This document shows positions 1-6,645 of a stretch of 6,900 bases of DNA, one piece after another. The notes beneath the pieces are model-generated. The model was not told the DNA's origin, ran no database searches, and saw only the letters and a program-made list of their open reading frames with translations. The DNA comes from an uncultured Acinetobacter sp. GTDB lineage: Bacteria; Cyanobacteriota; Vampirovibrionia; Gastranaerophilales; Gastranaerophilaceae. The stretch lies in contig CAMORE010000104.1 in NCBI GenBank assembly GCA_946623365.1, positions 1-6,900 on the forward strand, written 5' to 3'. Made by a program: the position numbers and the translations under genes. Numbering within the stretch: the first letter of the stretch is position 1; the number at the start of each line of letters is the position of its first letter.

Positions 1-6
1 TATAAT
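1..6 (+). promoter_or_regulatory. Probable -10 box of the phosphofructokinase gene
   Basis: A perfect TATAAT lies at the first six bases. Initiation would be expected near position 13, giving a leader of about 20 nt before the ATG at 33. The matching -35 box would lie outside the window, so the assignment rests on the -10 match and its distance to the gene only. Confidence 0.45.
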
Positions 7-32
7 TTTGTCAAAAAGAAAGGGAAGTTTTT

Positions 33-1712
33 ATGACAAATTTATCACCATTACAAGTTGAAAGACTTAAATACCAACCAAAATTGCCTTCATCTTTGGC
101 TTCAGGTATAAATCATTTACAATCGATTGAAGGAAATGCTACACAATCTGTTGCTAATCAAGATGAAATTAAAGCTTTATTTAAACATACTTACGGAAAG
201 CCGACCGTAACTTTCCAAACTTCAACGGAATCAACATCAAGCAGTTTAAGAAATGTAGGAGTTATTCTTTCGGGCGGTCAAGCTCCCGGAGGCCATAATG
301 TTATTGCCGGCTTATATGATGCACTTAAACAAGCAAACCCTTCAAATAAATTATATGGGTTTCTTGGCGGTCCAAGCGGCATTATAGAAGGTAAATATGT
401 TGAATTTAATGATGAATTTATCAATGACTACCGTAATACCGGCGGTTTTGATATAATCGGTTCGGGAAGAACTAAACTTGAAACAGAAGAACAATTCCAA
501 TCTTCTTGGGAAGTTTGCAAAAGATTAAATATTTCAGCAGTTGTTATAATCGGCGGTGATGATTCTAATACAAATGCCGCTCTTCTTGCTGAATGGTTTG
601 TGGCTCATAATGCTAATATACAGGTTATTGGATGCCCTAAAACGATTGACGGCGATTTGAAAAACGAACAAATTGAAATTTCTTTCGGATTTGACACAGC
701 TACAAAAACTTATGGCGAACTGATAGGAAATATTCAAAGAGATGCTAATTCTGCAAAGAAGTATTGGCACTTTATTAAGATTATGGGAAGAAGTGCTTCT
801 CATGTGGCTTTAGAAGCAGCTCTGCAAACACAGCCGAATATAACTTTAATATCTGAAGAAGTTGAACAAAGAAAAATGTCATTATCATCAATAATAGATT
901 ATATGACAGACATTATTGTTAAACGTTCAGAAATGGGTAAAAACTTCGGTATTGCAGTTATTCCTGAAGGTTTAATTGAGTTTGTCCCGGAATTAAAATC
1001 AATGATTGCAAATCTTAATGACATTATGCCTTCTTTGGAAAAAGATTCTAAATATTCTAACGGTTCTGATGCTGAAAAAATTGCTATTATTGAAAATTCA
1101 TTATCCAGTGAAAATTCTTCAGTATTCAAATCTCTTCCTTCATTAATCAAATCACAATTATTGATGGATAGAGATCCGCATGGAAACGTACAGGTTTCAA
1201 AGATTGAAACTGAAAAATTATTAATTTCCATGATTGAAACAAAACTTGCAGGATTGAAAAAAGAAGGCAAGTACTCCGGTAAATTTTCAACACAGTCTCA
1301 TTTCTTCGGATATGAAGGCAGATGCGCATTCCCGTCTAACTTTGATGCAGACTATTGTTATTCACTTGGCTTTAACGCATTTGCATTAATAAACTTTGGT
1401 TTAACAGGATATTTATCATCCGTAAGAAACTTAACAGAACCCGCAAATGATTGGATTGCAGGAGGTGTTCCTTTAACTATGATGATGAATATGGAAAGAA
1501 GACATGGTGAGATGAAACCTGTTATTAAAAAAGCATTGGTTGAACTTGACGGTCCTGTATTCAAAAAGCTTGAAGCTAACAGAGAAGATTGGGCGCTAAA
1601 TGACAGATATTTATTCCCCGGAGCAATTCAATACTTCGGACCATCTTCGGTTTGTGATATTACAACCGTTACATTACAGCTTGAAAGCCAAGCAAAATTG
1701 GCTTCTGTATAG
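33..1712 (+). CDS. pfp: Pyrophosphate-dependent phosphofructokinase, long (PfpB-like) form
   Basis: This 559-residue cytosolic enzyme interconverts fructose 6-phosphate + PPi and fructose 1,6-bisphosphate + Pi, a reversible glycolytic/gluconeogenic step. Visible motifs, in order: the nucleotide/phosphate loop GGQAPGGHN (81-89), GGDDSN (174-179), PKTIDGDLK (202-210) with the catalytic Asp, MGRSASH (251-257), PEG (311-313) and GYEGR (426-430). The second Asp of GGDD and the Lys of PKTIDGD replace the two Gly found in ATP-dependent enzymes, and in this family they exclude ATP and favour PPi. Length and order match the long PFP type of plants, spirochaetes and Chlamydia (about 550-570 residues). 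The start is the ATG at 33, preceded by a purine-rich Shine-Dalgarno (GAAAGGGAAG, 18-27). The gene stands alone and ends at a strong hairpin terminator. No catalytic residue looks missing. The family call is firm; the clade is inferred. Confidence 0.95.
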   Translation: MTNLSPLQVERLKYQPKLPSSLASGINHLQSIEGNATQSVANQDEIKALFKHTYGKPTVTFQTSTESTSSSLRNVGVILSGGQAPGGHNVIAGLYDALKQANPSNKLYGFLGGPSGIIEGKYVEFNDEFINDYRNTGGFDIIGSGRTKLETEEQFQSSWEVCKRLNISAVVIIGGDDSNTNAALLAEWFVAHNANIQVIGCPKTIDGDLKNEQIEISFGFDTATKTYGELIGNIQRDANSAKKYWHFIKIMGRSASHVALEAALQTQPNITLISEEVEQRKMSLSSIIDYMTDIIVKRSEMGKNFGIAVIPEGLIEFVPELKSMIANLNDIMPSLEKDSKYSNGSDAEKIAIIENSLSSENSSVFKSLPSLIKSQLLMDRDPHGNVQVSKIETEKLLISMIETKLAGLKKEGKYSGKFSTQSHFFGYEGRCAFPSNFDADYCYSLGFNAFALINFGLTGYLSSVRNLTEPANDWIAGGVPLTMMMNMERRHGEMKPVIKKALVELDGPVFKKLEANREDWALNDRYLFPGAIQYFGPSSVCDITTVTLQLESQAKLASV

Positions 1713-1742
1713 TTTAAATTTTTTAAAAATTTAATTATTATA

Positions 1743-1784
1743 AAAAGTCTAAAACCCATATTAAAAGAGTTTTAGACTTTTTTT
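1743..1784. terminator. Bidirectional intrinsic terminator between convergent genes
   Basis: A perfect 13-bp stem pairs 1743-1755 (AAAAGTCTAAAAC) with 1769-1781 around a 13-nt loop. On the plus strand the run of seven T ends at 1784; on the minus strand the complement of the A-run at 1742-1746 gives a shorter T-tail. It sits 30 nt past the phosphofructokinase stop and about 36 nt past the stop of the convergent gene, so it can serve both. Confidence 0.85.
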
Positions 1785-1819
1785 GTTTATTTTAGTTAAT
1801 TTTAGACAACAGATATAGT

Positions 1820-2596
1820 CTAATTTTCTATAAGTAAGTTCATGAATTCTATGTCATCATAATCTACGTAGGAAGTTTGCATTAAATTTCTTCCTGTTTT
1901 TATGGTGACTTCATTTGCTCCGTTTTTTCTGATTAAATTTGACGGAATCTTTATTTTTTGTCCGTCTCCGTTAATTTGGATTTCTGCAATTTTGTTACCG
2001 TTAAAAAATACTTCAGGAGGTGATGCGTAAGCGTTCGGTCTTTTATTTTGTCCCATAGTTCTGGCTAAAAGCGTATCTATGCCAATAATTGAACCTACTA
2101 CAAGGTAAACAGGAGTATGCAGGTTAATATTTCTTAAGTTAAAACGCTTTGTATAAAAAGGCCCGAGTACATTTGAGCGGAATTCTCCGGCATTTGCAGA
2201 ATTATCAGAAAAGCTTCCGTCTCCAAGGTGGTACATATTTGCATCGATTGATATATTATGAGCGTTCGATTTTTCTATACTTATTTCTAACGGTTTTTCA
2301 AATGTTTTTTCGCTAACTGTCATGGAAAAAGGTTTGTATTTGTCTTTTTGAACAGACATGATGCTGGTTCCGTTTATGGAGGTATCCAGCTCAAAATAAC
2401 CGTTTTTATTTGTTTTTGTGTGGTAGTTTTCTTTTGGAAATACTATCTTGGCGCCATTAATTCCTTTTCCCGTAGCTTTATCTATAATTCTGTTTTGAGC
2501 CTTTTCACTTCTTTCAAAAACTCTGCCTTCAATTGTATCTGCATAAACACAGCACCATAAATTCAATACTAATAATAATGATAATAATTTTTTCAT
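1820..2596 (-). CDS. Secreted protein with carboxypeptidase-regulatory-like domain
   Basis: This 258-residue protein has a classical Sec signal peptide: MKK followed by a Leu-rich core, and a likely signal peptidase I cut after VYA at residue 19. There is no good lipobox, since the Cys pair follows 'NLW'. Residues 20-110 look like a CarboxypepD_reg/Ig-like beta-sandwich: EGRVF near the start, 'ATGKGINGAKIVF' (41-53) and 'TKTNKNGYFEL' (60-70) are the pattern of that fold. Residues 111-258 look beta-rich and end in a 'NEVTIKTGRN...DYDDIEFMNLLIE' stretch, reminiscent of galactose-binding-like jelly rolls; that second domain is a guess. No catalytic motif is visible, so a cell-envelope binding or structural role is likely. 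The gene is monocistronic, converges on the phosphofructokinase gene and shares its terminator. The ATG at 2596 is the only usable start before an upstream in-frame stop, yet it lacks a nearby Shine-Dalgarno. I cannot name the specific function. Confidence 0.8.
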   Translation of the reverse strand: MKKLLSLLLVLNLWCCVYADTIEGRVFERSEKAQNRIIDKATGKGINGAKIVFPKENYHTKTNKNGYFELDTSINGTSIMSVQKDKYKPFSMTVSEKTFEKPLEISIEKSNAHNISIDANMYHLGDGSFSDNSANAGEFRSNVLGPFYTKRFNLRNINLHTPVYLVVGSIIGIDTLLARTMGQNKRPNAYASPPEVFFNGNKIAEIQINGDGQKIKIPSNLIRKNGANEVTIKTGRNLMQTSYVDYDDIEFMNLLIEN

Positions 2597-2615
2597 AAAA
2601 TTATTATTAAAAAAA

Positions 2616-2621
2616 ATTATA
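2616..2621 (-). promoter_or_regulatory. Possible -10 box for the secreted-protein gene
   Basis: The minus strand reads TATAAT here, 19 nt upstream of the ATG at 2596. Initiation about 7 nt downstream would leave a leader of only about 13 nt with no Shine-Dalgarno. No convincing -35 box sits at 16-18 nt. The region is so AT-rich that a chance match is quite possible. Confidence 0.3.
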
Positions 2622-2699
2622 TTATTTTAATTCTCCAATCAGATAAAAAATTTGATATTTATTTTTTTTTCTGTTTAAATATAACTATACTTATTTCAT

Positions 2700-2783
2700 G
2701 CCGATGTGATGGAATTGGTAGACGTGCCAGACTCAAAATCTGGTGTAGGCAACTACGTGTCGGTTCGACCCCGACCATCGGCA
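2700..2783 (+). tRNA. tRNA-Leu, anticodon CAA
   Basis: The 84-nt sequence folds into a complete class II tRNA. The acceptor stem is GCCGATG (2700-2706) with CATCGGC (2776-2782), discriminator A at 2783. The anticodon stem is CCAGA/TCTGG (2727-2731/2739-2743) with loop CTCAAAA, placing anticodon CAA at 2734-2736, which reads UUG. A long variable arm (GTAG-GCAA-CTAC, 2745-2756) and the A discriminator fit leucine. The T arm is GTCGG/CCGAC around TTCGACC. The 3' CCA is not encoded and must be added enzymatically. TATAAC or TATACT just upstream (2680-2691) are candidate -10 boxes. It is a lone tRNA gene. Confidence 0.97.
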
Positions 2784-2918
2784 ATTTATCTGATAATTAA
2801 TTAGGGTGTGTAATCTTAATAAAAATTTACTTAATATTTCTTAATAAACTGACAAGTAATTGTAAAATTATTTTTTCTCACGTTTTAATATAAGTAAATT
2901 ATTAATAAAAGTGTGTGT

Positions 2919-2924
2919 AAGGAG
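2919..2924 (+). promoter_or_regulatory. Shine-Dalgarno that sets the glycosyltransferase start
   Basis: AAGGAG ends 6 nt before the ATG at 2931. It lies inside the first codons of the longer frame that would begin with GTG at 2913, so the ATG at 2931 is the real start and the protein begins MQINAINPL. Confidence 0.85.
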
Positions 2925-2930
2925 ATTTCT

Positions 2931-5798
2931 ATGCAAATAAATGCTATCAATCCGTTGTATTCGACCAACACTATATCAAGAAATAAAAAAATTTCCCCGC
3001 AAAAAGTTCATGATATTTCCGGAGATACTGCAAACTTTAATAATTTTGCAGTTATTTCGTTTAAGGGAGGAAATAAAGATCAGGTTATATACTGGGGCAT
3101 GGAACTTCGTCCTTACAATAAAAAGGGCGGAATAAGTACTGTTCTTGATGATCATAGAGGTTTGAAAGCAGGGGAAAGCTCTGTTATACCGAAGAAAAAA
3201 AGTATAGATTACTGGAAACAACCTGATAAAGTATTTGTTGACCCGTTCTTTAACGGTATGGAAATGTATGATTATGAAACGGGACTTATGCAAGAAGCTT
3301 TTGTTGAAAAAATTCCCGAAGGTTTAAAGGCAGATAGCGCATTCAAACAATTTGAAGGTGAATATTTTACAACAAATGATCCAAATTTTAAAAAATATGC
3401 AAATGCTCTAGACTTTTTTAATAATGAAGAAAAAATCGTAGCTGCAACAGGGAAGCCAAAACTTCAATTAGATATTAATATTCATATTTTGAAACAAGTA
3501 GGCGAACCTATAAAAATGGATTTTGGCGGTGATAACGGCGGTGAAACGGAAATTAAATTATTCAGAGATTACAGATATGATGCAAAAGCAAAAAAACTTG
3601 TTGCAATAAATGATTTCAAGGTGTTTACAGATGTTCATGCCACTCATAAGGGTCCTTATGAACAAGGCGGATACTCTACTTCCAACGGTGCTTTGGCACA
3701 GACCTGGAAGGGTGATGCTGATGCAAGAGGTTCAAAGGCTTTTGTAGAGTTGATGGAGAGAATTTGTAAAGAGGTCAGCAAGGACGGAAAAGCATTCGAT
3801 CCGGCAACAGTTCTGTTAAATGACGCTCATGCAGGAAATGTAGTCGAATACATGGCTCAAAAAGCGGCAAAAGGTGATTCGTTTTTTGAAGGTAAAAAAC
3901 CTGAGCTTATAATCCATAACGGAGGTTCAGGATATATTCAAAAAACATCATATATGAATATGTTCATAAATATTGCTGATAAAGAGTTGCGGGATGCTGT
4001 TCGACATGACCCTGATTTTATTGATGCAATGCTAAAGGGTAGTGATGCCGTAGATCAATATTTTGCAAAGATATTACCAAATGAGATAATTGATGCTCAA
4101 GGAGGAGTAAGTCCGTTCCAGAATACTTTATATTATGCTGAAAAAGGTTATGTTCCAAAAGTTGTAACTGTATCAGAGGGTTATTTTGATGCATCTGTTA
4201 AAAACAGAGATATTGTTTCCGGTCAGTACGAAATTCTAAAAAGACTCGCGCAGCAAGATGTTTATGCCGGAATTACAAACGGTTCAACAGGTATAAATCC
4301 GTATAGTCTTGAGGACAATCCATATTTTAAAGGATATACTTTCCCGTCAGATTTAAAAGAGGCTGAAAAAGTTAAAGGAAAAACATTAACTGCCTTAAGG
4401 GTATTCGACGAAAAAAAAGCAGGAAAAGGGGTTGCAAATTTTGATATAAATCATGTTTGGGAAGTAAAGCAGCATAACAAGGCTGCCCTTCTGGAAAGAT
4501 TTGATGAAGATGTAATTGAAGCATTAAAGGCAATGCAATATGTAAAAGATAAACAATATGATTATGCCTCAGTTATGGCTTCAGACCCGGGAAGAAAAGT
4601 CGAAATCCTTGGTCATATAGATAAAAAACTTATAGCAAGTGCTAAAGATCCTAAAAATAACGTAAAATTATTAGTATCTTGGGGACGTGGAGATACGCAA
4701 AAAGGTTTAGATTCAGTTTTAAGATCGTTTAGGGATTATGTGGAAAATTTTGGCGATAAAGATCCAAATGTAGTATTAGTAGCAGGCGGAGAAATCCCCG
4801 ATGGTGCCGAAGGAGAAAAACTAAGATCTTTAATCGAGATTATGGACAACAATCCTAAAACAAAAGGAAGATTTGTCTTTATGAACGGTTTTGCTCCTAA
4901 TAAACCTTTGATTATGTCTGCTGATTTTGCGGTACTTCCGTCAAGATTTGCACCATGTGAATTAACCGACTTAGAGGCAATGCGCGGATTATGTTCGCCA
5001 ATCGTTACTAACTGCCAAGGGCTTGCACAAAAGAATTTTGATCCGGATATTGCTGCTGAAGCTGCAAAAGCAACAAGTTACAAGACAAAACAAGATTTCT
5101 ATATGTCATTAGACGAGATTCGTTCACTGTTAAAACCTGAAGATAAAGAAAAATTTGAAAAAGAATTCAAAGCTTATAAAGATGAAATAGCTCAAGAATA
5201 TAAACATAAATATAATAAAACAATATCAGATGCTGAGATAATGGAAAAAATCTTTAAAGAAAAACATTATGATTTTATATTTAATTTAACAAGACCATAC
5301 AGAGATAAGATAATTGAAGCAGAGTTAGTAGATGCATACGAACGTGCACTTCAAAAAGATTATCATAACGAAAATCAAGCAAAAATGATAAAAAATGGTG
5401 TTAATATGGGTATCGGCTGGGAAGATAACTCAGGTTTAAGCAAATATAATAAATCTTCCGGTGAATTATACAGAGAAGCTTTTAAGCTCGATAATAAGCC
5501 TGTGAAGGAAGAAGATACATTATTATACAAATTAAGACAGAACTGTACGCAAATAATTGAAAAATATAAAAACAAAGTTAATAATGAAAGTACGGCAGAG
5601 GAACCTGTTAAAGATACAGTGTCTTTCTGGGGTAAATGCAAAAAATGGGCGAAATCAAGAACCGGTAAATGGACATTGGGAATTGCCGCAGGTGCTGCAG
5701 GAATATCACTAATCAGTTATGCCGGATACAAAGCAGGCTGGCTTGATCCTAAGTTTGCAGAAGAAAAGAAAAACGGAAGCTTGTCTCGTATAGGTTAA
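2931..5798 (+). CDS. GT5-like (glycogen/starch synthase-type) glycosyltransferase with C-terminal membrane helix
   Basis: This 955-residue GT-B protein resembles glycogen/starch synthases, which extend alpha-1,4-glucan from ADP-glucose (E. coli GlgA is about 477 residues). Motifs in GT5 order: ELRPYNKKGGIS (59-69; cf. KTGGL donor loop), LLNDAHAG (295-302; cf. DWHAG), IIHNGGSGYIQ (327-337; cf. VHNLAYQG), VTVSEGYF (412-419), GITNGSTGINP (447-457), SWGRGDTQKGLD (583-594; the Arg/Lys that bind donor phosphates), PSRFAPCELTDLEAM (670-684) and WEDNSGLSKYNKSSGELYREAF (830-851). The motif that normally reads SRFEPCGL has Ala674 for its Glu and Glu677 for Gly; Glu682 is kept. Extra material: a segment of about 90 residues near 485-575, a charged helical insert near 705-820, an N-terminal tail with SFKG (43-46), and a C-terminal hydrophobic segment (about 914-931). 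Family placement is good; glucan synthesis is not assured. It is monocistronic, 147 bp after the tRNA. Confidence 0.8.
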   Translation: MQINAINPLYSTNTISRNKKISPQKVHDISGDTANFNNFAVISFKGGNKDQVIYWGMELRPYNKKGGISTVLDDHRGLKAGESSVIPKKKSIDYWKQPDKVFVDPFFNGMEMYDYETGLMQEAFVEKIPEGLKADSAFKQFEGEYFTTNDPNFKKYANALDFFNNEEKIVAATGKPKLQLDINIHILKQVGEPIKMDFGGDNGGETEIKLFRDYRYDAKAKKLVAINDFKVFTDVHATHKGPYEQGGYSTSNGALAQTWKGDADARGSKAFVELMERICKEVSKDGKAFDPATVLLNDAHAGNVVEYMAQKAAKGDSFFEGKKPELIIHNGGSGYIQKTSYMNMFINIADKELRDAVRHDPDFIDAMLKGSDAVDQYFAKILPNEIIDAQGGVSPFQNTLYYAEKGYVPKVVTVSEGYFDASVKNRDIVSGQYEILKRLAQQDVYAGITNGSTGINPYSLEDNPYFKGYTFPSDLKEAEKVKGKTLTALRVFDEKKAGKGVANFDINHVWEVKQHNKAALLERFDEDVIEALKAMQYVKDKQYDYASVMASDPGRKVEILGHIDKKLIASAKDPKNNVKLLVSWGRGDTQKGLDSVLRSFRDYVENFGDKDPNVVLVAGGEIPDGAEGEKLRSLIEIMDNNPKTKGRFVFMNGFAPNKPLIMSADFAVLPSRFAPCELTDLEAMRGLCSPIVTNCQGLAQKNFDPDIAAEAAKATSYKTKQDFYMSLDEIRSLLKPEDKEKFEKEFKAYKDEIAQEYKHKYNKTISDAEIMEKIFKEKHYDFIFNLTRPYRDKIIEAELVDAYERALQKDYHNENQAKMIKNGVNMGIGWEDNSGLSKYNKSSGELYREAFKLDNKPVKEEDTLLYKLRQNCTQIIEKYKNKVNNESTAEEPVKDTVSFWGKCKKWAKSRTGKWTLGIAAGAAGISLISYAGYKAGWLDPKFAEEKKNGSLSRIG

Positions 5799-5899
5799 CA
5801 AGCTATGTAATAAGCTGAATAATCATACAAAGTATTTTGGCTTTAAAACGATAACGTTTCAAAAATTATATTTAAGCAGGCAATTATATACCACTTACC

Positions 5900-5956
5900 A
5901 CAAACTCCTCCCCTTTCTTTAAATTTAATGTATTTTGAAAAGGGTTTGTAAAAATT
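5900..5956 (+). terminator. Weak terminator candidate downstream of the glycosyltransferase
   Basis: ACAAAC (5900-5905) pairs with GTTTGT (5944-5949), and CCTTT (5912-5916) with AAAGG (5939-5943), leaving a one-sided 6-nt bulge and a long AT-rich loop. An A-run and then six T (5955-5960) follow. The stem is imperfect and about 100 nt past the stop codon, so this is tentative. Confidence 0.3.
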
Positions 5957-5967
5957 TTTTATTTTAA

Positions 5968-6021
5968 TTAATAAGACGGATTGAGGTAACTGAAACTATT
6001 ATCGTCAATCAGTCTTGTTAA
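5968..6021. repeat. Long imperfect hairpin, 17-nt arms
   Basis: Arms 5968-5984 (TTAATAAGACGGATTGA) and 6005-6021 pair at 15 Watson-Crick positions plus one G-T wobble, with one G/A mismatch, around a 20-nt loop. No T-run follows on either strand, so it is not a standard terminator. It lies 12 bp left of the REP-like hairpin at 6034. It could be a structured RNA, a protein site or the remnant of a mobile repeat. Confidence 0.6.
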
Positions 6022-6033
6022 AATTAAGTTATA

Positions 6034-6054
6034 GTTGGGTTCCACCCAACCTAC
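6034..6054 (-). repeat. REP-like element 1 (GTAG + hairpin)
   Basis: The plus strand reads GTTGGGT-TCC-ACCCAAC-CTAC, which on the minus strand is GTAG followed by a perfect 7-bp hairpin with a 3-nt loop. A GTAG tetranucleotide at the foot of a palindrome is the signature of REP sequences handled by RAYT (HUH-type) transposases. It matches element 2 in reverse orientation, including the ATAA that follows the hairpin. Confidence 0.75.
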
Positions 6055-6158
6055 TGCTTTTTTCAGGACATTTGCTCGGAAGGGGTAAATAATTTTAGTT
6101 GGCAAGATAGCTAATTTTAGTAAATTATAGCAATTTTGTAAGGTCGGAAATCGAGTGA

Positions 6159-6200
6159 CTCAAAGTACCTCAAAAGTCCGTCAAAAGTCCTCAAAATTCT
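6159..6200 (+). repeat. 11-bp tandem repeats
   Basis: Four consecutive units read CTCAAAGTAC, CTCAAAAGTCC, GTCAAAAGTCC and TCAAAATTCT. The 10-11 bp period equals one DNA helical turn, so a protein could contact each unit on the same face. They lead directly into module A, and the equivalent place in module B has related but fewer units (6751-6781). Confidence 0.6.
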
Positions 6201-6300
6201 ATTTTTGGAATTTTGACAGAGTAAATTTTAGCCTCAAATGCCGATATAATCTCAATCACTCAACAGGACAGAAATAGGTAATTTGAAAATTTGGTGTAAA
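6186..6300 (+). repeat. Direct-repeat module A (about 115 bp)
   Basis: This stretch aligns with 6768-6881 at about 79% identity by my hand alignment, with a one-base length difference. Shared parts are: a small inverted repeat (AAAATTC...GAATTTT, 6194-6215), AAATTTT, TCAAAT, GATATAATC with TATAAT at 6245-6250, ACAGAAAT, and a terminal GGTGYAAA. The TATAAT could be a -10 box reading rightward, antisense to the small gene, but no well-spaced -35 is conserved. In this copy the right-end hairpin has decayed. Confidence 0.7.
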
Positions 6301-6315
6301 AAATGTACAAATTAT

Positions 6316-6585
6316 TTATAGTGAAGTTGGTATTTTAGGTACCACCGATATGTTTTTTGCAGCTTCAAATTCTGCTCGAGTTAGTCCATGTGGTGAAAAT
6401 TTAAAATATTTGTAATTAACATTACCAAAATCTCTCAATGATTTTTGTTCTTCTAATCCTTCATAAAGAACTGTTAGCATATTGCGACCTTTTTTAGGGG
6501 TTGCGATTTCTTTTTTTGCACGTAACCCACCATAATAAGTATTACCTTTTGAAACTTTGGTAATGGCATCTTTTAATATTGGCAT
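6316..6585 (-). CDS. Small basic hypothetical protein (89 aa)
   Basis: I do not recognise this 89-residue protein. The start is the ATG at 6585, which has a near-ideal Shine-Dalgarno (AGGAGG at 6593-6598 on the minus strand, 7 nt away). An in-frame ATG at 6627 would make 103 residues but would place that site inside the gene. The protein has no signal peptide, membrane segment or cysteine. It is Lys-rich, with 16 Lys/Arg against 8 Asp/Glu, so it could bind nucleic acid; that is only an inference from charge. Notable segments are NTYYGGLRAKKEI (15-27) and the aromatic run NYKYFKFSPHGL (56-67). It lacks the HUH and Tyr motifs of a RAYT transposase. It is a lone gene between two direct-repeat modules, with a palindrome and paired direct repeats upstream. 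The strong ribosome site argues that it is a real gene. Confidence 0.65.
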   Translation of the reverse strand: MPILKDAITKVSKGNTYYGGLRAKKEIATPKKGRNMLTVLYEGLEEQKSLRDFGNVNYKYFKFSPHGLTRAEFEAAKNISVVPKIPTSL

Positions 6586-6592
6586 ATAAAAA

Positions 6593-6598
6593 CCTCCT
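6593..6598 (-). promoter_or_regulatory. Shine-Dalgarno that sets the small-protein start
   Basis: The minus strand reads AGGAGG, within AAAGGAGGTT, 7 nt before the ATG at 6585. It is the strongest ribosome site in the window and decides against the longer 103-residue reading from 6627. Confidence 0.85.
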
Positions 6599-6612
6599 TT
6601 TTGAAATTTGAT

Positions 6613-6642
6613 TTTGTTATTCCACACACATTTGTTATCCCA
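6613..6642 (-). repeat. Paired 12-bp direct repeats upstream of the small gene
   Basis: TTTGTTATTCCA (6613-6624) and TTTGTTATCCCA (6631-6642) match at 11 of 12 positions, with starts 18 bp apart. They lie 28-57 nt upstream of the small gene's ATG, in its promoter or leader, and could be binding sites for a regulator. Confidence 0.5.
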
Positions 6643-6645
6643 TGT

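Larger units (their letters stand above)
5799..6315. other. 517-bp gene-free stretch, repeat-rich
   Basis: No credible coding frame is present on either strand. It contains a weak terminator candidate (5900-5956), a long imperfect hairpin (5968-6021), a REP-like GTAG hairpin (6034-6054), 11-bp tandem repeats (6159-6200) and direct-repeat module A (6186-6300). I see no recognisable structured RNA family between them. The stop codon of the glycosyltransferase also sits in a 7-bp inverted repeat (5778-5784/5798-5804) without a T-run. Confidence 0.7.

Noticed and set aside
2348..2560. Plus-strand open frame of 70 codons
   Set aside because: It lies opposite the well-supported secreted-protein gene, has no ribosome site and encodes no recognisable protein. 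It is a shadow frame.
1820..2596. Lipoprotein signal in the secreted protein
   Set aside because: The residues before the Cys pair (LNLW) do not fit a lipobox. VYA at 17-19 fits signal peptidase I better.
2797..2815. GGGTGTGTAAT after the tRNA as a decayed REP-like element
   Set aside because: It has no GTAG foot and no matching second arm.
2860..2891. TTGTAA with TAATAT as promoter of the glycosyltransferase gene
   Set aside because: The spacer is about 20 bp in very AT-rich DNA and other placements fit equally well, so I could not choose one.
2913..2930. GTG at 2913 as the start of the glycosyltransferase
   Set aside because: It would place the AAGGAG ribosome site inside the coding sequence. 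The ATG at 2931 has ideal spacing to that site and gives an MQIN start.
5778..5804. AGCTTGT/ACAAGCT inverted repeat as terminator of the glycosyltransferase gene
   Set aside because: The stem is only 7 bp, it spans the stop codon, and no T-run follows.
6213..6250. TTGACA (6213-6218) with TATAAT (6245-6250) as a sigma-70 promoter
   Set aside because: The spacer is 26 bp, far from 17, and TTGACA is not present in module B. The TATAAT alone is kept as a possible -10.
6586..6627. In-frame ATG at 6627 giving a 103-aa form of the small protein
   Set aside because: The AGGAGG at 6593-6598 points to the ATG at 6585, and no comparable site precedes 6627.
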